A stretch of DNA of 64,000 nucleotides from Larus michahellis (lineage: Eukaryota > Chordata > Aves > Charadriiformes > Laridae), in contig NC_133898.1 of NCBI RefSeq assembly GCF_964199755.1, positions 130,570,224 through 130,634,223 of the forward strand, in the 5' to 3' direction. This document shows, piece after piece, positions 1 through 11,800 of this stretch. The first letter of the stretch is position 1; each line of letters starts with the position of its first letter. A program made the position numbers and the translations under genes. The notes below the pieces were generated by a model. The model saw only the letters and a program-made list of their open reading frames with translations. It did not search any database and was not told the DNA's origin.

Positions 1-495
1 GCCTGGCCCCATCCTCCTGACACCCCCCCTTTCAGTATTTACAAGCGTTGATAAGGTCCCCCCTCAGTCGCCTTTTTTCCAGCCTGAAGAGACCCAAATC
101 CCTCAGCCTTTCCTCATCAGAGAGATGTTCCAGTCCCCTCAGCATCTTGGCAGCCCTTTGCTGTCCCCTCCCCAGCAGTTCCCTGTCCTTCTGGACCCGG
201 GGAGCCCAGAACTGGCCCCAGTGCTCCAGCTGTGGCCTCCCCAGGGCAGAGCAGAGGGGGAGGATGACCTCCCTCCACCTGCTGGCCACGCTCTTCTTGC
301 TGCCCCCCAGGATGCCATCGGCCTTCTTGGCCACGAGGGCACATTGCTGGCTCATGGGCATCCTGTTGTCCCCCAGGACTCCCAGGTCTCTTTCCACCGA
401 GCGGCTCTCCAGCAGGTCACCCCCAACCTGTCCTGGTGCAGGGGGTTATTCCTCCCCAGGTGCAGCACCCTACACGTGCCCTTGTTGAATTTCAT
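1..495 (-). mobile_element. CR1 LINE fragment, older subfamily
   Basis: The minus-strand translation is recognisable as the C-terminal part of the CR1 reverse-transcriptase ORF (for example [20 protein letters not shown]). The 3' end is cut by the window edge. It lies in an EFR3B intron. Confidence 0.85.
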
Positions 496-987
496 AAAGT
501 TTCTCTCTGCCCAGAATAAGGGTGTGCTGATGAGATGGTCCTGTTTGGTTGCCTGATGGCACAAAACAAGCTGCCATCCTCCGTGTGGGTGTGGGGTTGA
601 TACCTGCACATTCTGGCTGCGGAGAAGTCGTTCCCTTCCGTTATTTTGTGGTGCTTCTTGGCCATGGGACCCTTGGGATGGCTCTCCCGGATCTGCCACA
701 GGGAGCCCTATTACCGTTCCTCACTCTGCACCTTGCCCTCGCCTCCGGTGGCACGTGGAGATGCCATGAGCTTAAAACCCCCCACTTCGTGCGTCGTCTG
801 GTACAGAGGTTCCTTATGTAACAGCTCTGCATTTTTCTGGTGAGTAAGAGGAGTTTATCAGTTGGAGCCCGTCCCCGCACTCTGGGAACAATTCCTGGTG
901 GGGCTGAGCCAGCTCCTTCACTTGCGCAGAGCCAGCCTTTGCAGCTGATGGTAATAATAGCCCGGCACAGCGGGTGCGTGCTACTCA
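496..987. other. EFR3B intron, no recognised element
   Basis: Unique-looking intronic sequence; open frames here are short and have no family resemblance. Confidence 0.5.
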
Positions 988-1255
988 TCGAATCATAGAA
1001 TAGTTTAGGTTGGAAGGGACCTTAAAGGCCACCCAGTGCCACCCCCTGCCCTGGGCAGGGACACCTCCCACCAGCCCAGGTTGCTCCAAGCCCCGGCCAA
1101 CCTGGCCTTGAACCCCTCCAGGGATGGGGCAGCCACAGCTTCTCTGGGCAACCTGGGCCAGGGGCTCACCCCCCTCACACCAAAGGATTTCTTCCCAATA
1201 TCTCATCTCAAGCTCCCCTCTTGCAGTTAATCTTATGCCCTTACTCCAAGTGGGA
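988..1255 (-). mobile_element. CR1 LINE 3' fragment
   Basis: The left edge has the CR1 tail (AATCATAGAAT), then the standard 3' region in reverse orientation (GCCCTGGGCAGGGACACC). Belongs to the abundant young-looking subfamily in this window. Confidence 0.88.
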
Positions 1256-1776
1256 CGATAAAATATGGGGGCTCGGTGGCATGATGCTTGTCCCAAGCCA
1301 AGGATAAACCTCATCCGTTCGCAGCACCGGGAGCCGTTGGGTGGATGCAGGCTGACCGCTCTCTATGTTCCAGCCAGGAGCTGGTGCCTTGGGTTTTGTG
1401 GCAGCTCTTGTGCCATTGAGGTTTTATTTATTTTTCCCTTTTTTAAAGCTACCCCTGTCAGCACGATTGGATGAGTTGGGGTTGCCCCTTCCTGCCTGAC
1501 CCTTTGTTCCCATCCTTTCACAAATAAGTTTGGGCATTCAGAGGAAAGCTTGAAAACATGTTTATCCTTTCTTCCTCCTTAATTCTCTCCCTGAAAGCTT
1601 AAAAGCCAGATCTGCTGGTCAGCTGGCATTTCTGGCAAGCTCCGTGTCTGTTGGCATGGCCCTGCTGGAAGGGAGCGATGGGACCTTGTGCTGCGGGTGA
1701 GATCTTGGAGGTGGGTAAGAAGCCACTTGTGGTTGGTTTCTCCACTGGCATCTCCAAGGCTGTTTTCTCAGCACAG

Positions 1777-2258
1777 GGGAGACACGGAGCTGTTGGAGTG
1801 GGGCCAGAGGAGGCCCCGGAGATGCTGGGAGGGCTGGAGCCCCTCTGCTGGGAGGACAGGCTGAGAGAGCTGGGGGGGTTCAGCCTGGAGAAGAGAAGGC
1901 TCCACGGAGACCTTCTAGCCCCTGCCAGTCCCTCAAGGGGCTCCAGGAAAGCTGGGGAGGGACTCTGGAGCAGGGAGGGGAGCTGTGGGACGAGGGGGAA
2001 GGGTTTTACACTGGAAGAGGGGAGATTTGGATGAGATATTGGGAAGAAATTCTTTGGTGTGAGGGGGGTGAGCCCCTGGCCCAGGTTGCCCAGAGAAGCT
2101 GTGGCTGCCCCATCCCTGGAGGGGTTCAAGGCCAGGTTGGCTGGGGCTTGGAGCAACCTGAGCTGGTGGGAGGTGTCCCTGCCCAGGGCAGGGGGTGGCA
2201 CTGGGTGGCCTTTAAGGTCCCTTCCCACCCAAACCAGTCTGTGATTCGATGATTCTGC
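1777..2258 (+). mobile_element. CR1 LINE 3' fragment
   Basis: Sense CR1 with ORF remnant ([19 protein letters not shown]) and terminal TGTGATTCGATGATTC. EFR3B intron. Confidence 0.88.
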
Positions 2259-2682
2259 CCTACAGTAGTGTCTGGGAAATCTTGGCCAGCTTTTGTGCCA
2301 TCTGGGAGGATGGGAAGAAGCTGGGGGCAAATTGATCTCCTGTTACTGGTGTGTGCTGCATATTAGGGCTCCCTAACTCAGAGCCTCGTTGCACCTCTCA
2401 GTGCCCTTTACTGGGAGTGCTGGGGCTTGTGATGAGGTTTGCAGCATCCGCAGCCAGGTCTGGGTGCTGCTGGAGCTCGGTGGGACAATACAATGGCACG
2501 TTCCTGCTGGGGAACCCCGTGTCCTGGGTGCAGCTGGGCGTCCTGACTTGTCACCCCCAGCCCACGCCGAGCTGCTGGAGTGAAGAGCCCTGTATTACGC
2601 TGCTGAAGCCCACAAATGTTTGCTGGTTTGGGGAGCAATTTTAAGTGTATTTTTTTTTCATGCCCTCTTTCTTCTCTCCCAG

Positions 2683-2804
2683 TTCGTGAAGTTTGCCAAC
2701 ATCGAGGAGGACACCCCGTCCTATCACCGCAGCTACGACTTCTTTGTCTCCCGCTTCAGCGAGATGTGCCACTCCAGTCACGATGACCTGGATATCCGGA
2801 CGAA
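2683..2804 (+). CDS. EFR3B: EFR3B coding exon (first in window)
   Basis: It begins in frame after a pyrimidine-rich acceptor with TTC GTG AAG ([20 protein letters not shown]) and ends with two bases of a lysine codon before GTGAGT. It encodes part of the N-terminal helical-repeat region. Confidence 0.93.
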
Positions 2805-5800
2805 GTGAGTCACACGAGCAGGGTGTCCCTGGCTCTGCTGGCTCCCGGGGGGGACTTCCCTGTGCCCCCCAGCCTCCCCCTTTCCTGGAGAAGCGCCTGT
2901 TTTGGGGGACGGGTTGGATGCAGGCTGCAAGGACCGATTGCTTTGTGCTGTGCTGGAGGTGTACAGTGATTCCTTGGAGCTGGGCGCATTCAGGGTGCTG
3001 GTCTTAATGGTTGATGGGCTTAAAGGTCCCTTCCAACCTAGACAAGTCTGGTGAGGAGCGGCTGAGGGAGCTGGGGGTGTTCAGCCTGGAGAAGAGGAGG
3101 CTGAGGGGAGACCTTCTCGCTCTCTACAGCTCCCTGAAAGGAGGGGGTAGCCAGGGGGGGTCGGGCTCTTCTCCCAAGGAACAGGCCATGGCACAAGAGG
3201 AAACGGCCTCAAGTTGCGCCAGGGGAGGTTTAGGATGGATATTGGGAACAATTTCCTCCCGGAAAGGGTTGTGAAGCATTGGAAGAGGCTGCCCAGGGCA
3301 GTGGTGGAGTTGCCATCCCTGGAGGGATTGAAAAGCCGGGCAGACGTGGTGCTGAGGGCCATGGGGTAGTGGTGGCCTTGGCAGTGTTGTGTTGATGGTT
3401 GGACTCAATGATCTTAAAGGTCTTTCCAACCTGGGCAATTCTATGATTCTATGATCTTTAAGCATTTCTCACTTTCGCTCCAGGGCCAGGGCCCGCAGAC
3501 AGCTGGAGCTCAGGGCGGGAGGCGAGGAAATGATCCTGGCCCCAAAAGGAAGGATGACGATGATGACGGGAAGAGGCCCTCACTCTTAGCAGAGTGAGCG
3601 TTCACTCAAAACCTGCCTCCTGCAGCCGCGCGGTCTGTTATTTTCCACGTTTAAAGGCGGTTACATCTCTCCAGACAGCATCGAGGGCTGACTGGCGTTG
3701 CTGTGATGGGAAACCTGCCCTGGGGGGATTAATTACAACTAAAGCAGACAGATTAATGTTGTTTACCGCTGCCAAGGCCGGGCCTGCTGGCGGTGTATTT
3801 AAAATGGCCCTGGGAGGCACCGAGAGCACCTGTGGCTCTCGCCGGGGAGCTCTGGGCAGGAGGCCACTGGTTTGAAGCAGAGCCCAGGTGCCGGGCAGCA
3901 TTCGAGCACATCGTCTCGGTGCTGTTCCCAGAGCTGCTGGCCCAGGGACCAGTTGCCTTGGCTGGTTGAACCCCTGAGGTTCTCCTCTCCTGGTGGAGGC
4001 TTGGCTCCAAGGACCAGGCTTCCCTCCTTTCAACACTGCAGACTCCCAGGGTTGGGGTTTTTCCCTTAAAACCAAAATAATGCAGAAGGCTCATTATTTT
4101 CACTTGACCTTCGGGGCACGGGTCAGGCTGGCTAAATTGCATTGGAGACTGGAAGAGAGGAATTCTGCAGCTCCTGTGATTAAAAAGGAGCGCTCTGCTT
4201 TCCTGGGCCCTTGGTGCTCCTCAAAGCTCCTTCCTCAAGAATTGTGTCTCGGTCTGATTATTGCCTTGATTAGATCTGCAAAATGGGTTAGGGAGACCTC
4301 AGAGCAGGTTATTTAATGTGTTTATTTCTGCAGATAAGCACGTGAGGTCTTTCTCGGGCATTACTCGGTGTGAGGACAGGCTGAGAGAGCTGGGGGGGTT
4401 CAGCCTGGAGAAGAGAAGGCTCCGCGGAGACCTTCCAGCCCCTGCCAGTCCCTCAAGGGGCTCCAGAAAAGCTGGGGAGGGACTCTGGAGCAGGGAGGGG
4501 AGCCGTGGGACGAGGGGGAAGGGTTTTACACTGGAAGAGCGTGGATTTAGATGAGATTATTAGGAAGAAATTCTTTGGTGTGAGGGGGGTGAGCCCCTGG
4601 CCCAGGTTGCCCAGAGAAGCTGTGGCTGCCCCATCCCTGGAGGGGTTCAAGGCCAGGTTGGCCGGGGCTTGGAGCAACCTGGGCTGGTGGGAGGTGTCCC
4701 TGCCCAGGGCCTTGCCATGGGCTTTAAGATCCCTTCCAGCCCCAACCATTCTGTGGTACGATTCTGTGATTAGCAGTGGGCATTGAGGGGCTGGTTTCAG
4801 ACCTGGGGATCCTGCTGTGTAGGGCAATTTTTATTGATGACTTTATTGACCAGAGCAGAGTCAGGATCATTGGAGCCAGAAAGGACGCAGGTGTCAAAAA
4901 GCCCCTGGGATTCCCTAGCATCCAGCATCCCTGTGGGTGCAGCTCGGCTCTGCAGCTGCTGGGAACAGAGACAACGAGGAAAGCACTCCATACATCTCAC
5001 AGCCGGAGAATGGAGATTTCCCAGGGCCAAAACCAATCCTTCGGAGAGCCCAGGCTCGCCGGTGCCACCTCTGCATCCTGGGCAGTGCGTGCCGTGGACA
5101 TGTGTGGCTGCAGCTCGCCCGGGGGCCTCCAGGGAAAAATGATGGATGGGAGCCAGCTGCTGCTGACAGGGTGGTTTTAGCTTGTTCAGAGCCTTTCCCA
5201 CCGGCGTCAGTCGGGCTGCGGGAAGCCACGTCCCTCAGGGACGAGAGGCAGGAGGATGGTCCTTGGGTCTCCCAGGCCCGGGGCTGGGAACCGGGGCATC
5301 GCCTGCACGGACCCCTCCAGCAGCGCAGGAATCCGTGTCTTCCCTCCAACTTCTTGCACAGTTTTCCCGTGTATATAAATGTAAAATAATGCATGTTATA
5401 TAGATATTTAGCATTTCTGTGTCAATTTGTTCCCCAGGATCCGGATGTCCGGCATTAAAGGCCTGCAAGGGGTGGTGAGGAAGACGGTGAACGATGAGCT
5501 CCAAGCCAACATCTGGGACCCACAGCACATGGACAAAATCGTGCCCTCGCTGCTCTTCAACTTACAGAACGTGGAGGAGACCGAAAGGTGGGTTCTCGCT
5601 GCTGCCGTGACCCGCCGGTGGCTTTGGGGCCCCAGGGCTGCTTTTGGCCAGAGGGAAACCCCCTGAAGGATGCCGCAGGTGGCAGGAGCTCTGCGTGTCA
5701 CCCGGTGCCGTGAAGGTTATTGCTACCTCGGCCGCTGCGGGACACCGTGGCTCCCGTGGAGGAAAGAGCTCTCAGCGCCGTCCCTGCAGTGAAAGCCGGC

Positions 5801-8800
5801 TGTTTGCGAAGGCTCTGAGCTGCCGGGGCGGCGGGCTGACCTCTGCGTGGGATTCCTGCTTAAATGCCACCAAAGCGGTTAATTTAAAGCCAGGCAGGAG
5901 GGATCTCAGGGAGGAAAATACAGCTTTGCTCGCTCGCCCTCCATTTTGACGCTGTCGCCCCCCCCCAACCCCCGCCACCTTGCCACCAGCTGGGGGTTCG
6001 AAGCGGGGAGTTGCTTAGCTGAGAAGCGCGGAGCGGAGAAGCAGGCATGAATTCCTCCTGGGATTCTCCTTCTGAAGGTTGAGAGGGATGTATCAGCCCT
6101 GGGAAGCTGGCTTCTGGCCAGACGCCCTTTGCCCTTTTCCTTGGAAACCGAAGCACCGAGGTGATAAAAGACATTTCGTGGTGTTTGTGTGATGCCGAAC
6201 AAGCCCGAGCATGGGAAAAGGGGATGGATCTCCTCCGGGGTGTGCGTGTTGAGGGTGACTTGTGATGGGCCGTGGCTGCTTTGCTTTTCCTCCCGCCGGA
6301 GGCTGTGTCCACCCTGGGAGGACATTACATCCCGCGTCCTCACCCGTAAAATCCTTCCCCCCTCCGGCTCCGAGCGCTGTGATCGTCCTCCCGGTCCCAG
6401 GGACGCGGGGGCTGTCCCTGCTGCCTGGCACAGTTGGGCACAGCGGGCGATGCCATCCTGGCGCATCCCCTTCCCCTGTCATCCGTGCCCCCATGCCGCT
6501 CTCTCGTCTGGCTCAAATCCAGCAGCGCTTTGTCCCTGGGCTCTGCCGGGATGGAGCTGCTCCGTCTTCCTTGGCAGGGTGACATTTGGTGGCTGTGGGC
6601 TGTGCCAGGGGTGGCCCACGGCCCTGGGCGGGCAGATGCCGTGACCGTTTTCCTCCAACCTTCCCTGGCCGGGATCTGTGCCTCGTCTCCCCCACCGCTG
6701 CCGCGCGCTCAGCGCCGCTCTCATCGCCCTCCTCTGCTTTCGCAGCCGCTCCCCCTCCCCGCTGCAAGCCGCCGAGAAGGAGAAGGAGAGTCCCACGGAG
6801 CTGGCGGAGAGGTGCCTGCGGGAGCTGCTGGGCCGAGCGGCGTACGGCAACATCAAGAACGCCATCAAACCCGTCCTCATGTAAGTCAGCCATCCCTCAG
6901 TTTTGGCACAGGGGAAACTGAGGCACGGGGACGCAGCCAGTGCAGGCCAGCGCTGGGGCAAAGGCATGGGCTCCTCTGGCTCCCCTCGGCACGGTGCTGG
7001 AGACGGGGACTAGATTTCAGGCTGAGCTCTCATTTTTGGATGCGATGAAGAAGATGGCATGGGATAGACACATGTTGCTGAGCAAAGTCAGCCCGGAGAG
7101 GAGTTTGTGTCCCTGCCCTCGCCTGCAGTCTTTGCTCCCCGCTGTGCCTGGCCATCCTCGATGCTTTGCACCCTTGCAGGGTTTTGGGGGACCGACAGTT
7201 ATTTTCCCCTCCGTTTCCGTCTCTTCCCCAGCCACCTGGATAACCACTCGCTCTGGGAGCCGAAGATCTTTGCCACCTGCTGCTTCAGGATCATCATGTA
7301 CTCCATCCAGGTGGGGAGCTGGGGGGGCTCCGGTCGGTGGCCACCGGCTGGGGACGCACGTGCGTGTTTGGGAGCGCCGGCGGCTGCCTCCACGGCTGGG
7401 CTGAGTCAGAGCCGCCGCCGCCGCATTGCCGCATCCCGGCGGTGCCGAGACCGAGCGCCCGCCATAAGCTCAGCCACCCAAGCGTGCCCCGAAGCAGGCT
7501 GGGTGACGGGCACGATTTGGGGACCCGTGGGTGTGCGAGGGAGACGGCGGATGGCTGCATGCCAGCCATGCGTGTTTTCCACTCCTGGAGCTTATGTCTC
7601 AGTCCCGGCAGCGATTCCCTCCCTCTCAGCAAAGCCCAGCTGAATCAGGCGGGCTAGCGGCGTGCTGTGAAATGCTCCAAGGGAAGCGGTGGGTTCCGAT
7701 GGAAAGCTGCTTCTTTCCAGATCCCTGCCTTGGCAATCAACCCAATTCCAACAAAAAAAAAAACCCAAGAGGGGCTATCTGGGCTGAAACGTGCCCTGGG
7801 CAAACCAGGCATCGCAGCCCAGCAGCCGTGTCCTTAGACATAGAATCATAGAATCATGGAATCGCCTGGGTTGGAAGGGACCTTTCAGATCATCGAGTCC
7901 AACCATCAACCCAACACTGATGAAAACCACCACTACCCCATGGCCCAGCTTTTAAATACCCCCAGGGATGGCGACTCCACCACTGCCCTGGGCAGCCTCT
8001 TCCAATGCTTGACAGCCCTTTCCAGGAGGAAATTGTTCCCAATATCCATCCTAAACCTCCCCTGGCACAACTTGAGGCCGTTTCCTCTTGTGCCATGGCC
8101 TGTTCCTTGGGAGAAGAGCCCGACCCCCCCTGGCTACCCCCTCCTTTCAGGGAGCTGTAGAGAGCCAGAAGGTCTAGGTTGATGGTTGGACTAGATGACC
8201 TTCCAACCTAGGTGATTCTATGGTTCTATGGGGATGCTCAGAGACAGACCCCGCCAGGCTCTTCCCTTCTCACTGGAGGCCATGGAAATGCAGCTTAGGT
8301 AAACCCCAAAGTGATGGTGAAAGGTCCATCCTTTCTTTTTTTCCATATGGATCTCACTGAAACTCTGTTCGCCTGGGTGTCGTCGTGCTGTCGGGCACGG
8401 TGCTGCCTTCCCACTCTACTGGGGCTACCCCAGACCTGCTGCCCCACTTCACCCCCTCGAGACTTCGCTTCGCTTTCGGACTCGGCCAAGCCACGGCTCT
8501 GCTTGGAGAAGTCTTACGGAGAAAAGCAGATCACCGCCCCCTGCTCTTGTTTCTTGGGTTTAATCCCGTAAACTGCCTAAAACCTTTTACAGCGCTACTA
8601 GATTTTATAGAATCCCGTTAATGCAGATTGGAGGTGTAAGGTCGCAATAACTCAGCAGGACCCTTTTGAAGTACAGACGTGTTTGGAAAACCCTGGCAAA
8701 AATCAAATCCCTTCTCCCCTAAAATCCCTGGGATTAATTGTCACAGTTTCCTTAGACGTGTACAGCTCTTTAGATCGTTTTTCCCGTGCAAATTGCGCCA

Positions 8801-11800
8801 AGCTCTTGCTCAGTCATGTAAAACAGGCTTCCTGCAGGTGCCTCCTCTCATTTTGCATCTGGAGCTGTCTTGGAAAGAGCCGGGCAGGGGCTCGGTGCAG
8901 CTGGGTGCACGGTCAGGATTCATCCCGGTGCTGATGTTGATGTTCTCCTTCCAGCCACAGCATTCCCATCTGGTGATCCAGCAGCTCCTGGGCCACCTGG
9001 ATGCCAATAGCAAGAGCGCGGCCACCGTGCGCGCGGGCATTGTGGAGGTCCTCTCGGAGGCAGCGGTGATTGCAGCCTCCGGATCTGTGGGTAAGCGGAT
9101 AAGTTTCCCCTCTCCATCCATCTCTTCACCCTTTTATTGCGGTGGGAGCGGTGAAGGGGTGCCGGCGGTTTGGGCTGGGCTCTGCTGTGTGCCCAGGTGT
9201 GAGCTGGAGCATCCCGTCTGGAGCACCCAGGGGTGCTGGGGATCTCTTGGGTGCCGTTTCAGTGCTCCCAAGCGCAACACCCATCCCCAGGTGAAGTGAC
9301 CTAAGCTTACAGGGCTGAATGCAACGCCTGCCCCTGCCTTTGTGGAAGGGGGCAAAGGGGTTTTCAGGGGCTTGCAGTGAATAGAATCATAGAATGGTTT
9401 AGGTTGGAAGGGAACTTTAAGATCAAGCCCAACTGTTAACCCAACGCTGCCAAGGCCACCACTACCCCATGGCCCTCAGCACCACGTCTGCCCGGCTTTT
9501 CAATCCCTCCAGGGATGGCGACTCCACCACTGCCCTGGGCAGCCTCTTCCAATGCTTCACAACCCTTTCCAGGAGGAAATTGTTCCCAATATCCATCCTA
9601 AACCTCCCCTGGCACAACTTGAGGCCGCTTCCTCTTGTGCCATGGCCTGTTCCTTGGGAGAAGAGCCCGACCCCCCCCTGGCTACCCCCTCCTTTCAGGG
9701 AGCTGTAGAGAGTGAGAAGGTCTCCCCTCAGCCTCCTCTTCTCCAGGCTGAACACCCCCAGCTCCCTCAGCCGCTCCTCACCAGACTTGTGCTCTAAATA
9801 TAGAATCATAGAACCATAGAATTGTCTCGGTTGAAAGGGACCTTTAAGGTCATCAAGTCCAACCATCAACCCAGTGCTGCCAAAACCACCGCTAACCCAT
9901 GTCCCTCAGCACCACGTCTGTAGTTAGCAGAGGGTTAGCTGAGGGTAGTGATAGGACGAGGGGCGATGGTTTAAACTAGAGCAGGGCAGGGTTAGATCAG
10001 ACATTAGGAAGAAGTTCTTCACAATGAGGGTGGTGAGACACTGGCCCAGGTTGCCCAGAGAGGGGGTGGCGGCCCCATCCCTGGAGACATCCAAGGCCAG
10101 GCTGGATGAGGCTCTGGGCAACCTGATCTGGTTGAAGATGTCCCCGCTCACTGCAGGGGGGTTGGACTAGATGGCCTTTAGAGGTCCCTTCCAACCCAAC
10201 ACATCCTGTGATTCGATGCTACTCCTGGAAGGACATTTCTCTCCTGTCTTTACTGGGGGAGCTGGTGGGGGTTAAAAGCCACTGTGAGTCTGGCCAAACT
10301 GTTTTTCAAACTGTTTATGGGGTGGTGGGTGGTATAAACCACACTGTCCTGGGATGGACAGCCTCCATCTCCATGGGGACAACCGTTGCTCTCCTCCGGC
10401 GATGCTCCACCGTCTCTCCCCCTCTCGCCCCCCCAGGCCCCACGGTGCTGGAGGTCTTTAACACCCTCCTGAGGCAGCTGCGGCTCAGCATTGACTACGC
10501 GCTGACGGGGAGCTACGACTGCGGCGCCGGCGTCGGCACCAAGATCATCAAGGAGCACGAGGAGAGGATGTTCCAGGAGGCCGTCATTAAAACCATAGGT
10601 GGGGTGTCCCGCAGCGCCTGGCGTGGGGGTTATGTTTTGAGGAACCCACAACAATTTATTGTCGTTTAGACAATTATTCTATCGCCCAATGACCCCTCCC
10701 AACCCGGGAAGGGGAATTGGGAAAAAACAAGGAAACGCAAGGGTTGAAATATAAACAGATTTAATAGAAAAAGACTAGATAATCAACATTAATGACACAA
10801 AAGAAACAATATTCATCCTGATAGTGATATAAAATACACAAGGACTGTACTCAGCCCATTCTATCAGCAGAAGCCGTGCGCTCCCTGCAGGGACAACCAA
10901 TGTGGGACCTTGCGAGCGCTGCGGCTCCGGGAGGAAGGGAAGGGCTCAGGGCTCTGGCACCAGGGCAAGGAATTCTCAGGATGGCAGCCATCAAGGGAGA
11001 GAGAGAACTCCTCAGCAAACTTCCTAATTTATATTGAATGTGACGTTCGTCATAAGAAATAATCCTGTTGGCAGCTTGGGTCAAGTGCCCGGGTCTCGCT
11101 CCTCCTCATCCCGGGACCTGGCGAGCTCGAAAACACCAAGACCTTGAAACCCGCACACCAGAGCTGGCTCTAAAGTAAATATTTTTACAAATTCAGACAC
11201 TAGAGACTTCTAAAAGTGCAGTTTTCCCAAGCATTGGAAGAGAAATTAGTCCTGTGTGGCTCAAACCAGGACAGTGGGCTGTGCTGGTGGGTGGCCCCCT
11301 GCGCGGTGGGTTTCTGCCTGGCGCATCCGCAGGATTATCCGGGGTGAACCGAAGTTGCCCTCATCCTGAAAGCAGTGATGGGAAATGGGATTTATCTGCT
11401 GCAAGCGTGGCGGTGGGTTATCGGCAGGTGGCATTGCAACCCCAGCCATCCCCGGCAGAGCTGCGGTGTACAGGCACCGTCCTGCTCCTCCGGGGCAGGA
11501 GACCCTGGGGAAGGGAAGGAGAAGAGGGAAAGAGGGAAGGAGTCAGCCTGCTGCAGCCGCTGGGGATGGGGGTCAAACAGCCCCAAAAAACAAAGGGGTA
11601 GAGACGGGCTGTGCCACCTGGGAGGTGTTTTCATAGAATCACAGAACGGTTTGGGTGGGAAGGGACCTTAAAGGCCACCCAGTGCCACCCCCTGCCCTGG
11701 ACAGGGACACCTCCCACCAGCCCAGGTTGCTCCAAGCCCCGGCCAACCTGGCCTTGAACCCCTCCAGGGATGGGGCAGCCACAGCTTCTCTGGGCAACCT

